A stretch of DNA of 64,000 nucleotides, from positions 496,001 through 560,000 of the forward strand of contig JAAKBF010000159.1 in NCBI GenBank assembly GCA_012656075.1, written 5' to 3'. How positions within the stretch are numbered: position 1 is the stretch's first letter; every line of letters begins with the position of its first letter. Source of the stretch: Phytophthora hibernalis (taxonomy: Eukaryota; Oomycota; Peronosporomycetes; Peronosporales; Peronosporaceae). This document shows positions 44,805 through 54,991 of this stretch, piece by piece. The translations under genes were made by a program, and so were the position numbers. A model generated the notes under the pieces. That model was not told the origin of the DNA. It made no database searches and saw nothing but the letters and a program-made list of their open reading frames with translations.

Positions 44805-44972
44805 AAGAACGAACACGTAGCCATCTTGCTCGCCGCGAGCTCGTTGCTCGCGTACTTAAGGAACGAGCCCGAAAAGTGGCAATTTCGGGCTCGCGGTTTT
44901 TCGACGAGCCCGATTTCTCCCCAAATCGAGCTCGTCTATCCTGAGCTCGTCCGAGGCTTGGTTCGGACCAAT
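44805..44972. repeat. Transposon terminus with repeated CGAGC/GCTCG motifs
   Basis: A dense run of GCTCG and CGAGC units (for example CGCGAGCTCGTTGCTCGCG) with internal inversions such as CGAGCCCGAAA...TTTCGGGCTCG. The outer edge GAGCTCGTCCGAGGCTTG (44943-44960) plus GTTCGGAC inverts the left terminus at 32971-32994. It lies upstream of the hAT transposase and is the best candidate for its 5' end. Confidence 0.6.
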
Positions 44973-45346
44973 GCGACAGTGGTAAAAACTAAACTCAAAT
45001 ATTTTAAATGACTTGGAAATTTATGTTTTTATTTTTCGATCGTAAAAACTAAAATTGTCCATGAATTTTGAAAACGTTTAGAGTATCTCCAACGGTCGCG
45101 CCAAACGCCAGATATTAGCGTCACTCACCAAAGTTTGGCGCTTTGTGTTTTCCCATCGGGAGACGCTATTTGCTACGGTAGCGGCGCGCTAAATCTGATC
45201 ATTGCTATATTATAGCAAACGAACTATTTCATTGAATCCGAACTTTACGGTAGCTCTCTAGTAATTTTAAATTGTAAATACTAATCCCAAATTTCGTCGG
45301 AATTTGGGCATGGAAATGGGTCTTTGGGAGCAGATTTCGAGCCATC
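44973..45346. other. AT-rich spacer, no gene
   Basis: GCGCCAAAC near 45088 and GTTTGGCGC near 45134 form a small inverted repeat next to GAGTATCTCCAACGG, a motif often seen at MITE ends. No second end was found. The rest is 5' flank of the CCA-adding enzyme gene. Confidence 0.3.
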
Positions 45347-46997
45347 ATGTCCCTGGATGAGTTGGCCAGCCACAAGAAGCAGCGCGTGATGCAGAACATT
45401 CTCCAGCCCCAGGTAAGACTCACGGCAGCGGAAGAACAGCTCTTCTCCTTCCTGCTGGACGTAGCAGCTCAGCCCGCAGCTGACGGCGCTGTGCTGCGCG
45501 TGGCCGGTGGCTGGGTGCGCGACAAGCTGCTGGGCCGAGAGAGCGACGACGTGGACATTGTGCTGGACCGCATGACCGGTCGCGCCTTCGCTGACCTCGT
45601 GAACGCCTTCGAGACGGCCCAAGGCCGCAAGACGCACGCGGTGGGCGTGATCAAGGCGAATCCGGAGCAGAGCAAGCACCTGGAGACAGCCACGATGCAG
45701 CTCGGAGAGGACGTGGGCTGGGTGGACTTTGTCAACCTACGGGCAGAGACCTACGCGTCCGAGGACAAGCGCATCCCGACGGTGGAGATCGGTACTCCAC
45801 AGCAAGATGCCGAGCGCAGAGACTTCACCATCAACAGCCTTTTCTTCAACCTGGCCACCAAGCAGGTGGAGGACTTCACTGGTCGTGGTATTGAAGACTT
45901 GGGCAACGGACGACTGCGCACACCGCTGGAGCCGCGCGTAACATTCCTGGACGACCCGCTGCGGGTGCTGCGCGCCGTGCGCTTTGCCTCGAGGTTTAAC
46001 TGCTCGCTGGAGCACGAGCTGCGTGCTGCCGCGCAATTAGAGGAAGTTCGCGTGGCGCTCGTGCGCAAGGTGAGTCGCGAACGGGTGGGCAAGGAGCTTG
46101 CTGGCATGTTGACGGGCAGCACCGCGCACCCTGAACGTGCGCTGCGGCTACTACACGAACTTCAGTTGTGCGAGAGTGTCTTCCTACCTGCGGCTCTGCT
46201 GGAAAAGACGCCGGTTTGTCGTCCGGACGGGGAAGTAGAGACCGTTGATGGAAACGTGTGGGAGCAGGGCTATGCCTACGCGTCGGAGATGTACCAGCAC
46301 TTGGCTTCGGCATCGACCGGCGGCGTTCTGGATGTGGATAGCTTATCGTCCGAGACGAAGCATGAGCTTCAAGTCCGTATCTTGGCCTCGTTCTTGCTGT
46401 CGTTCCGTGGACTCTGCGTGCGCGATAAGCGCCGCCGATCGATTGCTACGTTTGTTGTCCAGGATTCGCTCAAGTTACCCAACCGTGACGCTAAGGATGT
46501 GGATAATGTGTTAACTCACGTTGGAGAGCTCCAGGCTGCAATCGCGAAGGACACCTTTGACCGTGTGAAGGTTGGTCTTCTTATCCGTAATATCGGTCAT
46601 CAGTGGGAAATTTGCCGCGACGTCACGCTGGTACAAGAGCTGGTGGACTGCGGCTCGGTTGACGAAGCCACTGATGCCCGCGCCGCCGTAACGAGGCGCT
46701 ACAATACCTTCAACAGACAGGTCCAGGATTCTGGTCTTAACAGCGTCTGGGAACTCAAGCCACTGCTTAACGTAACTCCTTGTGAAAGTAATTTCAAGTT
46801 GATCAGATGTGCAACTAACCTGCTTATTTATTTCTTCGCAGGGTAATGATCTCGTGAAGCGGCTCGGCGTGAAGCCTGGGCCGCACATGAAGGAGCTGCT
46901 CGACTGTATTCTTGCGTGGCAACTCGCGAACCCGGAGGAAACGCGCGACAAGTGCATGATTCACTTCAAAACGGTCGTCGCCGAGGAGTCCAAGTAA
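45347..46997 (+). CDS. CCA1: CCA-adding enzyme (tRNA nucleotidyltransferase)
   Basis: Two exons, 45347-46771 and 46842-46997, joined in frame to about 526 residues with no correction needed. It adds CCA to tRNA 3' ends. Class II nucleotidyltransferase core: 'VAGGWVRDKLLGRESDDVDI' (GG and DxD), then 'ERRDFTINSLFFNL' (motif C-like), 'DDPLRVLRAVRFASRF' and 'VSRERVGKELAGML'. No obvious presequence from this start; upstream in-frame Met residues are lacking. Eukaryotes often target one gene to nucleus, cytosol and mitochondria by alternate starts, which was not resolved here. It converges with the BMT2-like gene, 95 bp apart. Confidence 0.93.
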
Positions 46998-47092
46998 CAC
47001 AACGATATACTTGCAAGCCATCGACGAAGACCTAGGTAGTCGGATTAGTAGATACATAAACGCAGGGCCCCGACACCACCCTAGTTTTCTAT

Positions 47093-47943
47093 CTAGATGA
47101 TGACGCTGAAGTCGTTTCGCTTGTCACCTCGCGCCAGCAACTTGTGCGGGAACGAGGCCTCGTCATCCGGCGTCTCCGTCCGCTCCAAGCAGAAGAAGGC
47201 GACCTTGGGCGAGTCCTTGGTCTCACGTACTCGGAAGCCCACCGCCTCCAGGATCTTAGTGAAGCGCGTATACGTCATGAACCGCGAGTGGCGCAGACAC
47301 AGCAGCGGCAGCATCAAGAAGAGCAAGCCTCCTTCCTTTAGGTGTCCCCGGTACAGCCGCAGCATCTCGCCGCGTTTATCAGCTCCAGGGACGCAGTTGA
47401 GCACCATACTGGACACGAGAACCTGGAACTCTCCAGTCGGCTGGAGACTGAAGAAGTCGCGCTGCTCGATGCGGTCGTGTCTCGAGTTGAGGTCGATGGC
47501 TCGCACGTCCAGCCACGGACACGACAACAGCTGCGTGTTGATGGCGCCCACCTCCAGCACGCGCAGAGGCGGCTGCTTGGCCTTGGGGCGTCTCTCGAAG
47601 CGCGTTAGCAGCTGGAAGACCCACTTGGACGTCCGGTGGAAGCTCGTGCTCAGGATGCTGGCGTCCTGGTAGGCTTGGCGCCCTCCTATCTGCTCCAGCT
47701 GCTTGTGGAGCTCCGAGATGCGCTGCTGCTGCTCTGAGGTCGCCGGTTTCTGCTGCTTGAGGCGGTCCAACTCGTGCGTCAGGCGGTGGAAGGTCGTCGT
47801 CACCTGCCGAGCCTTGCGACGCGACTTCATGCGCGGCGGAGCGATGTGCATCGCCTTACGCGCCTTCTTGGGCTTTTCGGCTGTTTGGACGCGCTCTTGG
47901 CGCCGCTGGAAGACGCCGCGCCATTCGCAGCCGTGACGCCCAT
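47093..47943 (-). CDS. BMT2: BMT2-like 25S rRNA (adenine-N1) methyltransferase
   Basis: The main ORF from MHIAPPRMKSRRK carries a coiled-coil start, 'RQAYQDASILSTSFHRTSKW', the SAM-binding 'LRVLEVGAINTQLL', 'VRAIDLNSRHDRIEQRDFF', 'VLVSSMVLNCVPGADKRGEM' and 'LLFLMLPLLCLRHSRF', the order seen in BMT2/SAMTOR (DUF3321). In yeast BMT2 makes m1A2142 in 25S rRNA in the nucleolus. A better start lies upstream at 47943 (MGVTAANGAASSSG) with a Lys/Arg-rich nucleolar-type region, reached by one added base near 47880. Confidence 0.85.
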
Positions 47944-48204
47944 CAGAAAATGGCTACAAACGTGAATACCTATTGAAGTGAATACCTATTGAAATCGTTG
48001 AGGCTACCTAGCAAGGTACTTTTGCTAAATTGTACTTTCTTGTAACCCCAGCTCGTGGCATATCGGATAGCGAAGCTTGGTAGATCGACAGTCTCCGTTG
48101 ACCACTTAACGCGCCAGCGTAGCAAACGTGCACCAATAGCAACATTTTCAGCACCATTCGCCAGTCACACCTACTACATGTAAGCTCAGTGTCGGATGCA
48201 GGGT
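47944..48204. other. No gene seen
   Basis: A direct duplication, GTGAATACCTATTGAA, occurs at 47963-47978 and 47979-47994. Otherwise featureless. Confidence 0.4.
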
Positions 48205-48680
48205 TTAGGAAAACGCTCCTGCAGCGACGCTGAATTGATCATTTCTGACAGCGTCTTGAATCCCTGTTAGTCCGAGCTTGTCTAGGGGATACAGCAACCT
48301 GACCACCTCCAAATGCCCACTTTTAGCTGCCACGCACACTTCATTCAGTGATAAATTCTGAGTGCAAAGCCATTGGACGATTTCCAGGTGTTCATTAGAG
48401 GCAGCAGCGTCCATCACACGCCGCAGCATTTTTTGCCTTTGTTGAACATACATGTATTAATACTTCCCACGGACGATTATCTTGGAGCCATTCGAGTACG
48501 GATATGTTGAAAACGGCATCTCGAGATCGAGACCACCACGGGCTCGCCTCGGCCACTCTTCGTTGCAAACTCTTGGAGATTCGTAGCTATCCAAAAGCTT
48601 CGTGTGTTGCAAACCCTGCTTCAAAGTGCACAGCGAGCTGGTGCATTTGCCAGAAATCAAACTAAACTTCTAGAACTCAA
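48205..48680 (-). pseudogene. Ankyrin-repeat gene remnant
   Basis: Reverse strand: 'VLEWLQDNR'-type text near 48480, then 'MDAAASNEHLEIVQWLCTQN' and 'CVAAKSGHLEVVRLLYPLDK', the repeat style of the large oomycete ankyrin families in which repeats end in WL or LL. Only about three repeats survive, in two frames. The 5' side dissolves into non-coding sequence before UBC13. It is unrelated to the ankyrin gene at 18-19.5 kb. Confidence 0.65.
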
Positions 48681-48785
48681 CACACACGATCTCGGGTCTT
48701 TTACGAGCGCTTTCAAGATGAAGAGATTGAAAAAGTGAAGCGTGAAAGGCGAAACTACAGTCGACAGCTCGTCTCCCTCATGAGC

Positions 48786-49540
48786 TCAAGCATAGCGGCG
48801 CGTCCATTCGGCAGCTGTTCTTCATGAAACCAATAACCAGTTAGCCATCCGATAGCACCCCCACAGCCGTCAAGTACACGCACCCATTTGCACAGCTCCA
48901 GCTTCGTCCGTCTTCCAGTGGTCGGCCACGTCGTTGGCCAGCGGGTCGTCCGGGTTGGGCGCCGACAGCAGCGCCTGAATGCTCAGCAGCACGGTGCGGA
49001 TCTGCAGTGCGGGGGACCACTTGTCCTTGAGGATGTCGAGGCAGATGCGCCCCAGTTTATCGATGTTGGGGTGGTAGATGCGCGTGAGGAAACGCACTTT
49101 AGGCGGCGCCATGGGGTAGTCCGCCGGCAGGAACAGCTCCAGCTTGAAGATGCCATCTAGCAGGACCCATAGTTGTCGGCTACCTCTATAATCTTATACC
49201 AGCTAACGGAGCCACGTACTCTCGTAGGGGACGACTGTGGGCCGGCGATCACGACCTGGAAGTAACGCAGATTGTCCTCGTACGGCGTGGCGCTGATGCC
49301 CGCAACTGCAGACAGGCAAGCATCAAAACAGATATTTCCCTGTAGAAATTGATACTTCATACTACACACACCAGGCTCCGCAAGCAGCCGTTGGGTTTCC
49401 TAGATCCACAAGACACACAACAGGGCAGTCTATTAGTCCCATGAGAACAAGAACCACGTCATCTACAGCAGCACAGAAGGAGGGGACTCAATGCAGCAGT
49501 CGCGCACCTTGACGATGCGGCGTGGGAGGGCACTCGCCAT
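48786..49540 (-). CDS. UBC13: Ubiquitin-conjugating enzyme E2 N (UBC13)
   Basis: Five exons: 49540-49508, 49398-49372, 49305-49220, 49156-48884 and a 29-base last exon 48814-48786. The start is MASALPRRIVK; then 'ETQRLLAEPG', 'ISATPYEDNLRYFQVVIAGP', and the catalytic region 'YHPNIDKLGRICLDILKDKW', with HPN and the active Cys. The segment 'IQALLSAPNPDDPLANDVAD' is the UBC13 hallmark. It makes Lys63-linked chains with an Mms2/UEV partner. The tiny last exon ends AAEWTRRYA, as in other UBC13 proteins. Exon 3 has a frame break at the GGGG run 49227-49230 (CCCC on the coding strand); one C corrects it. The start is divergent from the DCX-kinase, 224 bp away. Confidence 0.93.
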
Positions 49541-49764
49541 AATTTCTCACAGGTCTGCACTCGGTCAAAGCAAAAGTGGAGGAGAATGAATCATGCAAAG
49601 CGACGAACCTATGTATGTTCATGTAGTATGCCATTGAGCAGGTGTTTAGGAGTGTTGGTCACTAGAAGTTGCTAAAAATATAGCCACGCAGCCCAGAACG
49701 GAAACGGCTCCGTCGGCGTGAGAGCGCAAGGGAGCGAGCGACGGGAGCCGACGGATGCTCAAAC
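49541..49764. promoter_or_regulatory. Shared divergent promoter, UBC13 / DCX-kinase
   Basis: 224 bp between two start codons on opposite strands, no ORF. Both genes must take their core promoters from here. No individual element can be assigned with confidence. Confidence 0.4.
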
Positions 49765-51890
49765 ATGGCGGACTTTGACGACATGGACGACTTCAGCGAC
49801 CACGCGGTACAGGGAAGCCCATTAAGGCCTTCAAGAACGGCCACTTTGACAACCCCAAAGGTGGCGTTCTCTAGTACACATAAGAGAAGCTAGAAAGACT
49901 CACTAGTTGACTATATGCTGCAGTCTTGTTCGTGCAGCATCACTGGACGTGGGACGAGTTCCTGTGTGCAGCCTCGCAGCGGCTGGAGATGGTCCCCATG
50001 GCCTCCAGAGTCTTCAACGCCGACGGGGCGGAGATCGACGACATCATGTGCATCGAGGAGAACGACATGCTCTTCTTCTCGACGGGCAGGTCCTTCAAGG
50101 CCCCCAACTCGGGCGCAGAAGACGCGCAGAGCAGCTCGGACGAGAAGGTGGCGAACGTGGTCGGAGGTTATAAAGTCACGACGCTGCTGGGCAGAGGAGG
50201 CTTCGGAGAAGTGCGACTGGGCGTGCATCAGCTCACGAACGATAAAGTGGCTCTCAAGTTTATTCTGGTGAGAGAAGGAGGGTGAAGGATTTTGGTGGCA
50301 GAAGTTGACGCTGTGGGTTTTGTAGAAAAGCGAAATGGGGTCGTTGGGAGACGTAGAGCGCACGACGACGGAGATTCAGTGTCTGACGGTAGGTTGGGTG
50401 GGTTTGAGATGAATTATAATTGCTCATGGTTGTGTGGGGGTGTAGGCACTGAACCACCCGAGCATCATCAAGTTGCTGCGTGTGATCAATGAGCCGAATC
50501 ATATTGTACTCGTGTTCGAGCTGCTAGAAGGGTAGGTACTTTGGCTAGTTGACTTTTTGTGTTGGTGAAAGCTAATTGATTGTGGCGTGTGCAGCGGTGA
50601 CCTCTTCCACTACATCAAGCAGTTCCCAGGAGGTTTGTCGGAAGAGGACGGTGTGGGGCTATTTTCTCAGATCATCGGGGGTGTCGGCTACGCTCACAAC
50701 CAACATATTTGCCATCGTGACCTGAAACTGGAAAACATCTTGCTCACAAAGTAAGCTTGCCAGGCTATCTCCTTATCACAGCCATGTTATGATACTTACA
50801 TCTCTCAATTCGCAGTAAAAACGATATTTCCACAGCCAAGATCGCAGATTTCGGTCTGAGCGACTTTTACAAGCCAGGCGCCATGATGAAAACGAGTTGC
50901 GGATCCATTTCATACTTGGCACCAGAAGTTTTTCGTGGTACATCCAACGCAGGTCCTCCTCTCGATGTGTGGAGTCTAGGTATAATTCTGTTTGCAATCG
51001 TGTGTGGTCGACTGCCCTTCGAAGGTCCTGATCTCCTAGGGACTAACCGACCGCGCGAGAATGTCATCCGAAATCGTATCATGAGATGTCAGTTTAAACT
51101 AGATCCGGATTTGAGCCCTGCACTCACAGATCTTGTGATTCGGATGCTCAAGCCTGACCCAAACGAGAGAGCAACCATCCCCGAGATTTTCAGTCATCCG
51201 TGGGTGCGTGGCACGACCGGCACGTCTGGCTGTATGCCCGCTGAATTTGCGAGTGCATCCTTGCAAGACAGCATGGACGGCGATGATACCGACGACGATG
51301 GAAGCTTTGCCATCACTTATACGCCTGCAGCTCCCGCATTAACTTCGACTAAGACTATCGATGACGACAAGTTGCCGTCAATAGTTCAACGATTGTCTCG
51401 GACGGACATTACGGGAGGCAATATAAGTGCTCCAAGTACGTTGGCAGCATCCACAAACGGTGTTAATGCACCAGTTAACTCAAGCGGGGGCCTCGGTATC
51501 TGCTGTTGCTTCAAATGGAGCGCGGATACGCGGTGGACGCATCATGGATAATCCACTTCAATCGAAGGGGGCACAGAAAGCAGATAAGCAATCACCACGG
51601 TCTTCAGGGACTGGGAGCACTGGGATGATGAACACACCAATGCCTATAGCGTTGAGTCCAAACCATCCTGTCAGCTTCAAGCGGTACGCCTCGTCCACGG
51701 AAATACTCGTGCACGACCTCGCCAGCCTGTGTCGTCTCCTACAGCAAGTTCAAATGCCGTCAATGCGAATAGCAACGGAGGGAGAAGGCCCACGCTGAAC
51801 GTGCTCCAGTACATGCCGGAGACTCGGAGCGATTGCCCGTTGCGCATCACAAGCACCTTAGGCGACGATCCGGTAACTTTGACGACGTAG
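49765..51890 (+). CDS. Doublecortin-domain protein kinase (CAMK/SNF1-like)
   Basis: N-terminus MADFDDMDDFSDHA, then a doublecortin domain: 'KPIKAFKNGHFDNPK' in the shifted frame, intron 49861-49923, then 'LFVQHHWTWDEFLCAASQRL' and 'SRVFNADGAEIDDI'. DCX domains bind microtubules. The kinase follows over several short introns: G-loop 'LLGRGGFGEVRLGV', Lys in VALKF, 'FELLEGGDLFHYIKQFPGG', 'HRDLKLENILL', DFGLSD, 'CGSISYLAPE', 'PLDVWSLGIILFAIVCGRLP' and 'NERATIPEIFSHPWV'. All catalytic residues are present. The closest group is CAMK/AMPK. A Ser/Thr-rich tail with an 'ICCCF' cluster follows through two frame changes to 51890. The first frame break (GGG, 49812-49814) is fixed by one G. Confidence 0.85.
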
Positions 51891-52111
51891 CAGATTCTCC
51901 CACGGCCCACCATCATATGAAAACAGCTCACACGGGCTTAGGTTCGCAACAACTAGAGACGATAGGAAGGAAGCACCATACCCACCCAGAACCTCCGCCA
52001 GCAAACGATTAAGTGAACAGCAAGACAGACAGCAGTAAGGACGCCAAACGTATAAGTTAAAGCTCATAGTCACTCGCAAGTAATGCTGCACGAAAATCAC
52101 CTTCACGATTA
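51891..52111. other. Intergenic, no gene
   Basis: Convergent 3' flanks of the DCX-kinase and the OGT-like gene. Nothing else seen. Confidence 0.5.
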
Positions 52112-54868
52112 TCAAACCACAAGGTGAAAAGTACGTTTTGTGAGGGTGTAGATGTCATACATCAAACGTTGGCTTGCTTCCAGTCTTTCAGTGTGCTGTT
52201 TCGTGCGAAACAAAGGCTCCTCTGATTCGATCTTGTCACTTCGAAGTTGTAGCTGGAATCGCTTCAAAACGGCGGGGGTTGTCGCGAGATACACTGAAGA
52301 GCCAAGATCAAAAGACCCGTTAGCTCATTCAAAACGATCAGGCTAAAGCATATCACATACAAACCTGCCATATTCTCGTACTCTTTGTGAGTAAAGGTGA
52401 CTAAGTTGTGCATCCCTAGATTTTCGAGCAAGGAAACTCCCACGCGACTTGTAAATTCAGTACCAATACCAATATCAGAATGCGTGATCGTCAGAGAGAA
52501 GAGGAAACGACATACCTTGCAAAAGAGTCACCTGCCAATGTGAGAACTGGAAGTCCAGCATAAAGTGCATCGGTCGCTGTCGAATGTGCACCATACTATA
52601 GAACGAACATTTCAACATCATGTCAAGTGAGTAGCCAAATCTGCCAGAAACAACGCGTCCAGTTTACAATAAACGTGTCAAGGAAGAGTCCTCCGAGGCG
52701 GTGGCGCTGGAGGTGCTCAGCTTTGGAATCCTATACGCAAAGTGAGCTGAGCACACGCTTGCAACCATTATTACTCACGTCCGACTTACCTAGAGACGAA
52801 TTGGATTCTTCTCGTTGAGATGCCCTGTGCATGTGCTTCCTTCCATAAGTTCCTCTTGGCCTCGCGGCTTGTGACCGATTCATCAGCATTTTCGCTCGGG
52901 AAATTTGTATTTCTCCCTGGGTCTAGCAGAAGTAGTGAGCTTCGAGGCACACGTCGTAGAATCGCCATCCACGTGCTGAAAACAGAAGCCTCCAGTTTGT
53001 CGATCTTGTTGAAATTCACGAACACGAAACCACCACCGCTTACGACTTTTTCGCGTTGGCCAGCTTCCCATAAATCCGCACGACGAGTAATGTTTTCGGA
53101 TGAAGCAAGTACCTGCTCGTAGTAGTTAACTTGATACGAATTTGGCAAAACTACAAGTTTTTCGGTAAATGCTGAGAACATCTCCGCAGGGGGCACCACG
53201 TATTTGTCAACAATCACATAATCCACAAATGATGCGCCGGAGGTTCCCGGGTACACGAGATAATTAACCACAATCGGTGCAGGCCGAGCAGCGACAATCT
53301 GCATCCGCCCTCCGCGGGTGTGGCCTTGAGCATCCATTACAATATGAATCTGCTCGTTTCGAATCTGCTTCACACTCTCTTCAAAGGATGCAGCCGACAA
53401 ATCCACAAATTTATCCACACTTTCAACAACTCGCCGGCGGTATGTGCTGCTGTCATCTCTTCCGTATCCAAAGGCAGTAATCTTTATCGAGCTCCGATCC
53501 GCTTTCACGAATAAACCCTCCATCAAATGCGTTGTAGGGTGGTCTGCGTAGTCGTACGATAAATATCCAATATTTAGTCTCGTAACGTCTTGTGACTTCC
53601 CTCTCGGCGTGATTTTATTGGAGCCTCGTTCCCGTCATCGACAACGTTGACTTTGTACTTCGTTGAGAATTTCACAGCTAGCGTTTTCCTTTCTTGTGGT
53701 AATATTGCATGTAGCAATGAATCGAACGGTGTAAAAGGATACACTGTACCCACCATTATCTGCATGTTGGTGACCATATTCCAGAGAGACTCAAATTCAT
53801 CCTCTGTATTAGCCCACATACATGCGCTCAGCTTGGCCCGAACCCTGTGTCCCATGAGATGCATTCGTGACGTCTGTGTCGTAAACGCGTCTGGGAAGAC
53901 CATGTCAGGAGAAGTTGAACTTTCTTCAAGGGCTCGCTCGTACCAGCTCAAAGCGTTCACAATGTCTCGTGACATCTCGTACGCTGCACCAACATTGCCC
54001 ATAGCCATAACCTTGACGTTTCTTGGAGCTGACGGCATGTTGATCACATGCTGCAGCGGTGGCAAGTTAATGTATAAAGTTGTGCTATTATAAATCCATC
54101 AAGAAAACATACCAGATATTGAGGAATCGACTCGTTCACATCGCCGAACTGGTGATGAAGCGCTGCGATATTAATCCTCGCTTGAGCCTGAGCTGGGTCA
54201 ATCTCCAGAGCTTGATTGTATGCGTCACCTGCCTCTAAAATCTGCATTCGTCATACAACACCCAGTTAGCTCCTTTTTGTCGTACAACTTTCAACACCAC
54301 TATCATTCGACGTCCTCGCCTTGCCGAGGTTTTCCAGTGAAACCCCAAAGTCAAAGTAAAAGGCCGCCGAGCGCCCGCTCTCGCTCACGTGCTGGAAAAG
54401 TTTCTCCGCCGCGGCAAAGTCCCCCATGATGGTATGCCAATGCAAATTGATGCGTTAGATCATCCACCTGCTCGACATTCGTCGGGTCGATCTCTCGCTC
54501 TGCAGCGCGTAGATATTCCAACGCTTTGGGGAGTCCTTCTTGTCCGTGTACACTGCGCCAATCCGTTGGAGCAGCTTGAGGTCATGAGGATCTTCAGCCA
54601 GAACTTCCAGCAGAATCTCTAGTGCAGGGTCGAAATCCTTGCATTCCTGGTAAATGGACGCCATACCCAGTCGAACATGTCGATCAGCGGGTTCCAGCGA
54701 CTTGATCCGCTGTAAGATGCTCATGGCCGAGTCCAAGTCATTGGTTTGCCAAAATTTGTCCGCGGTTTGCCACAACTCATCAATACTCAATGCAGTCGCG
54801 TAGATGAAGGAGCTCAAGCTCAAGAGGAGGAGCGCAGTGAGGATTGACACGAAGGTGGGGCAGTGCAT
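52112..54868 (-). CDS. OGT/SPINDLY-type glycosyltransferase (GT41) with TPRs and signal peptide
   Basis: Starts 'MHCPTFVSILTALLLLSLSS' and a few more hydrophobic residues, a clear signal peptide or anchor. TPR units follow ('TADKFWQTNDLDSAMSILQR', 'DPALEILLEVLAEDPHDLKL', 'AGDAYNQALEIDPAQAQARI', 'NVGAAYEMSRDIVNALSWYE'), then the GT41 catalytic part: 'LNIGYLSYDYADHPTTHLME', 'DAQGHTRGGRMQIVAARPAP', 'VVNYLVYPGTSGASFVDYVI', 'FVFVNFNKIDKLEASVFSTW', 'HLQRHRLGGLFLDT' and 'GAHSTATDALYAGLPVLTLA'. About eight exons; the end is FHLVV. Frame breaks at 54528-54531 and 53624-53625 are one-base losses. Family members transfer GlcNAc or fucose to Ser/Thr, normally in the cytosol, so the leader is notable. Confidence 0.85.
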
Positions 54869-54991
54869 AGATATCTTGTCTCAGCTAGATCTTTTGTGTT
54901 CCCATTTAAGTGAGAACACGGTTACAGTATGTAGTTTGACCTTTTATTGGGGGACAGATACTACTGCTCGCGAAACGACTCGCAGAATACT
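54869..54991. promoter_or_regulatory. Short divergent promoter, OGT-like / LRR genes
   Basis: Only 123 bp separate the two likely start codons (45 fewer if the LRR protein begins at the upstream in-frame Met at 54947). No ORF. The genes probably share control sequences. Confidence 0.35.

Noticed and set aside
52112..54868. Secreted RxLR or Crinkler effector because of the signal peptide
   Set aside because: No RxLR-dEER or LFLAK motif; the body is clearly a TPR-GT41 enzyme.
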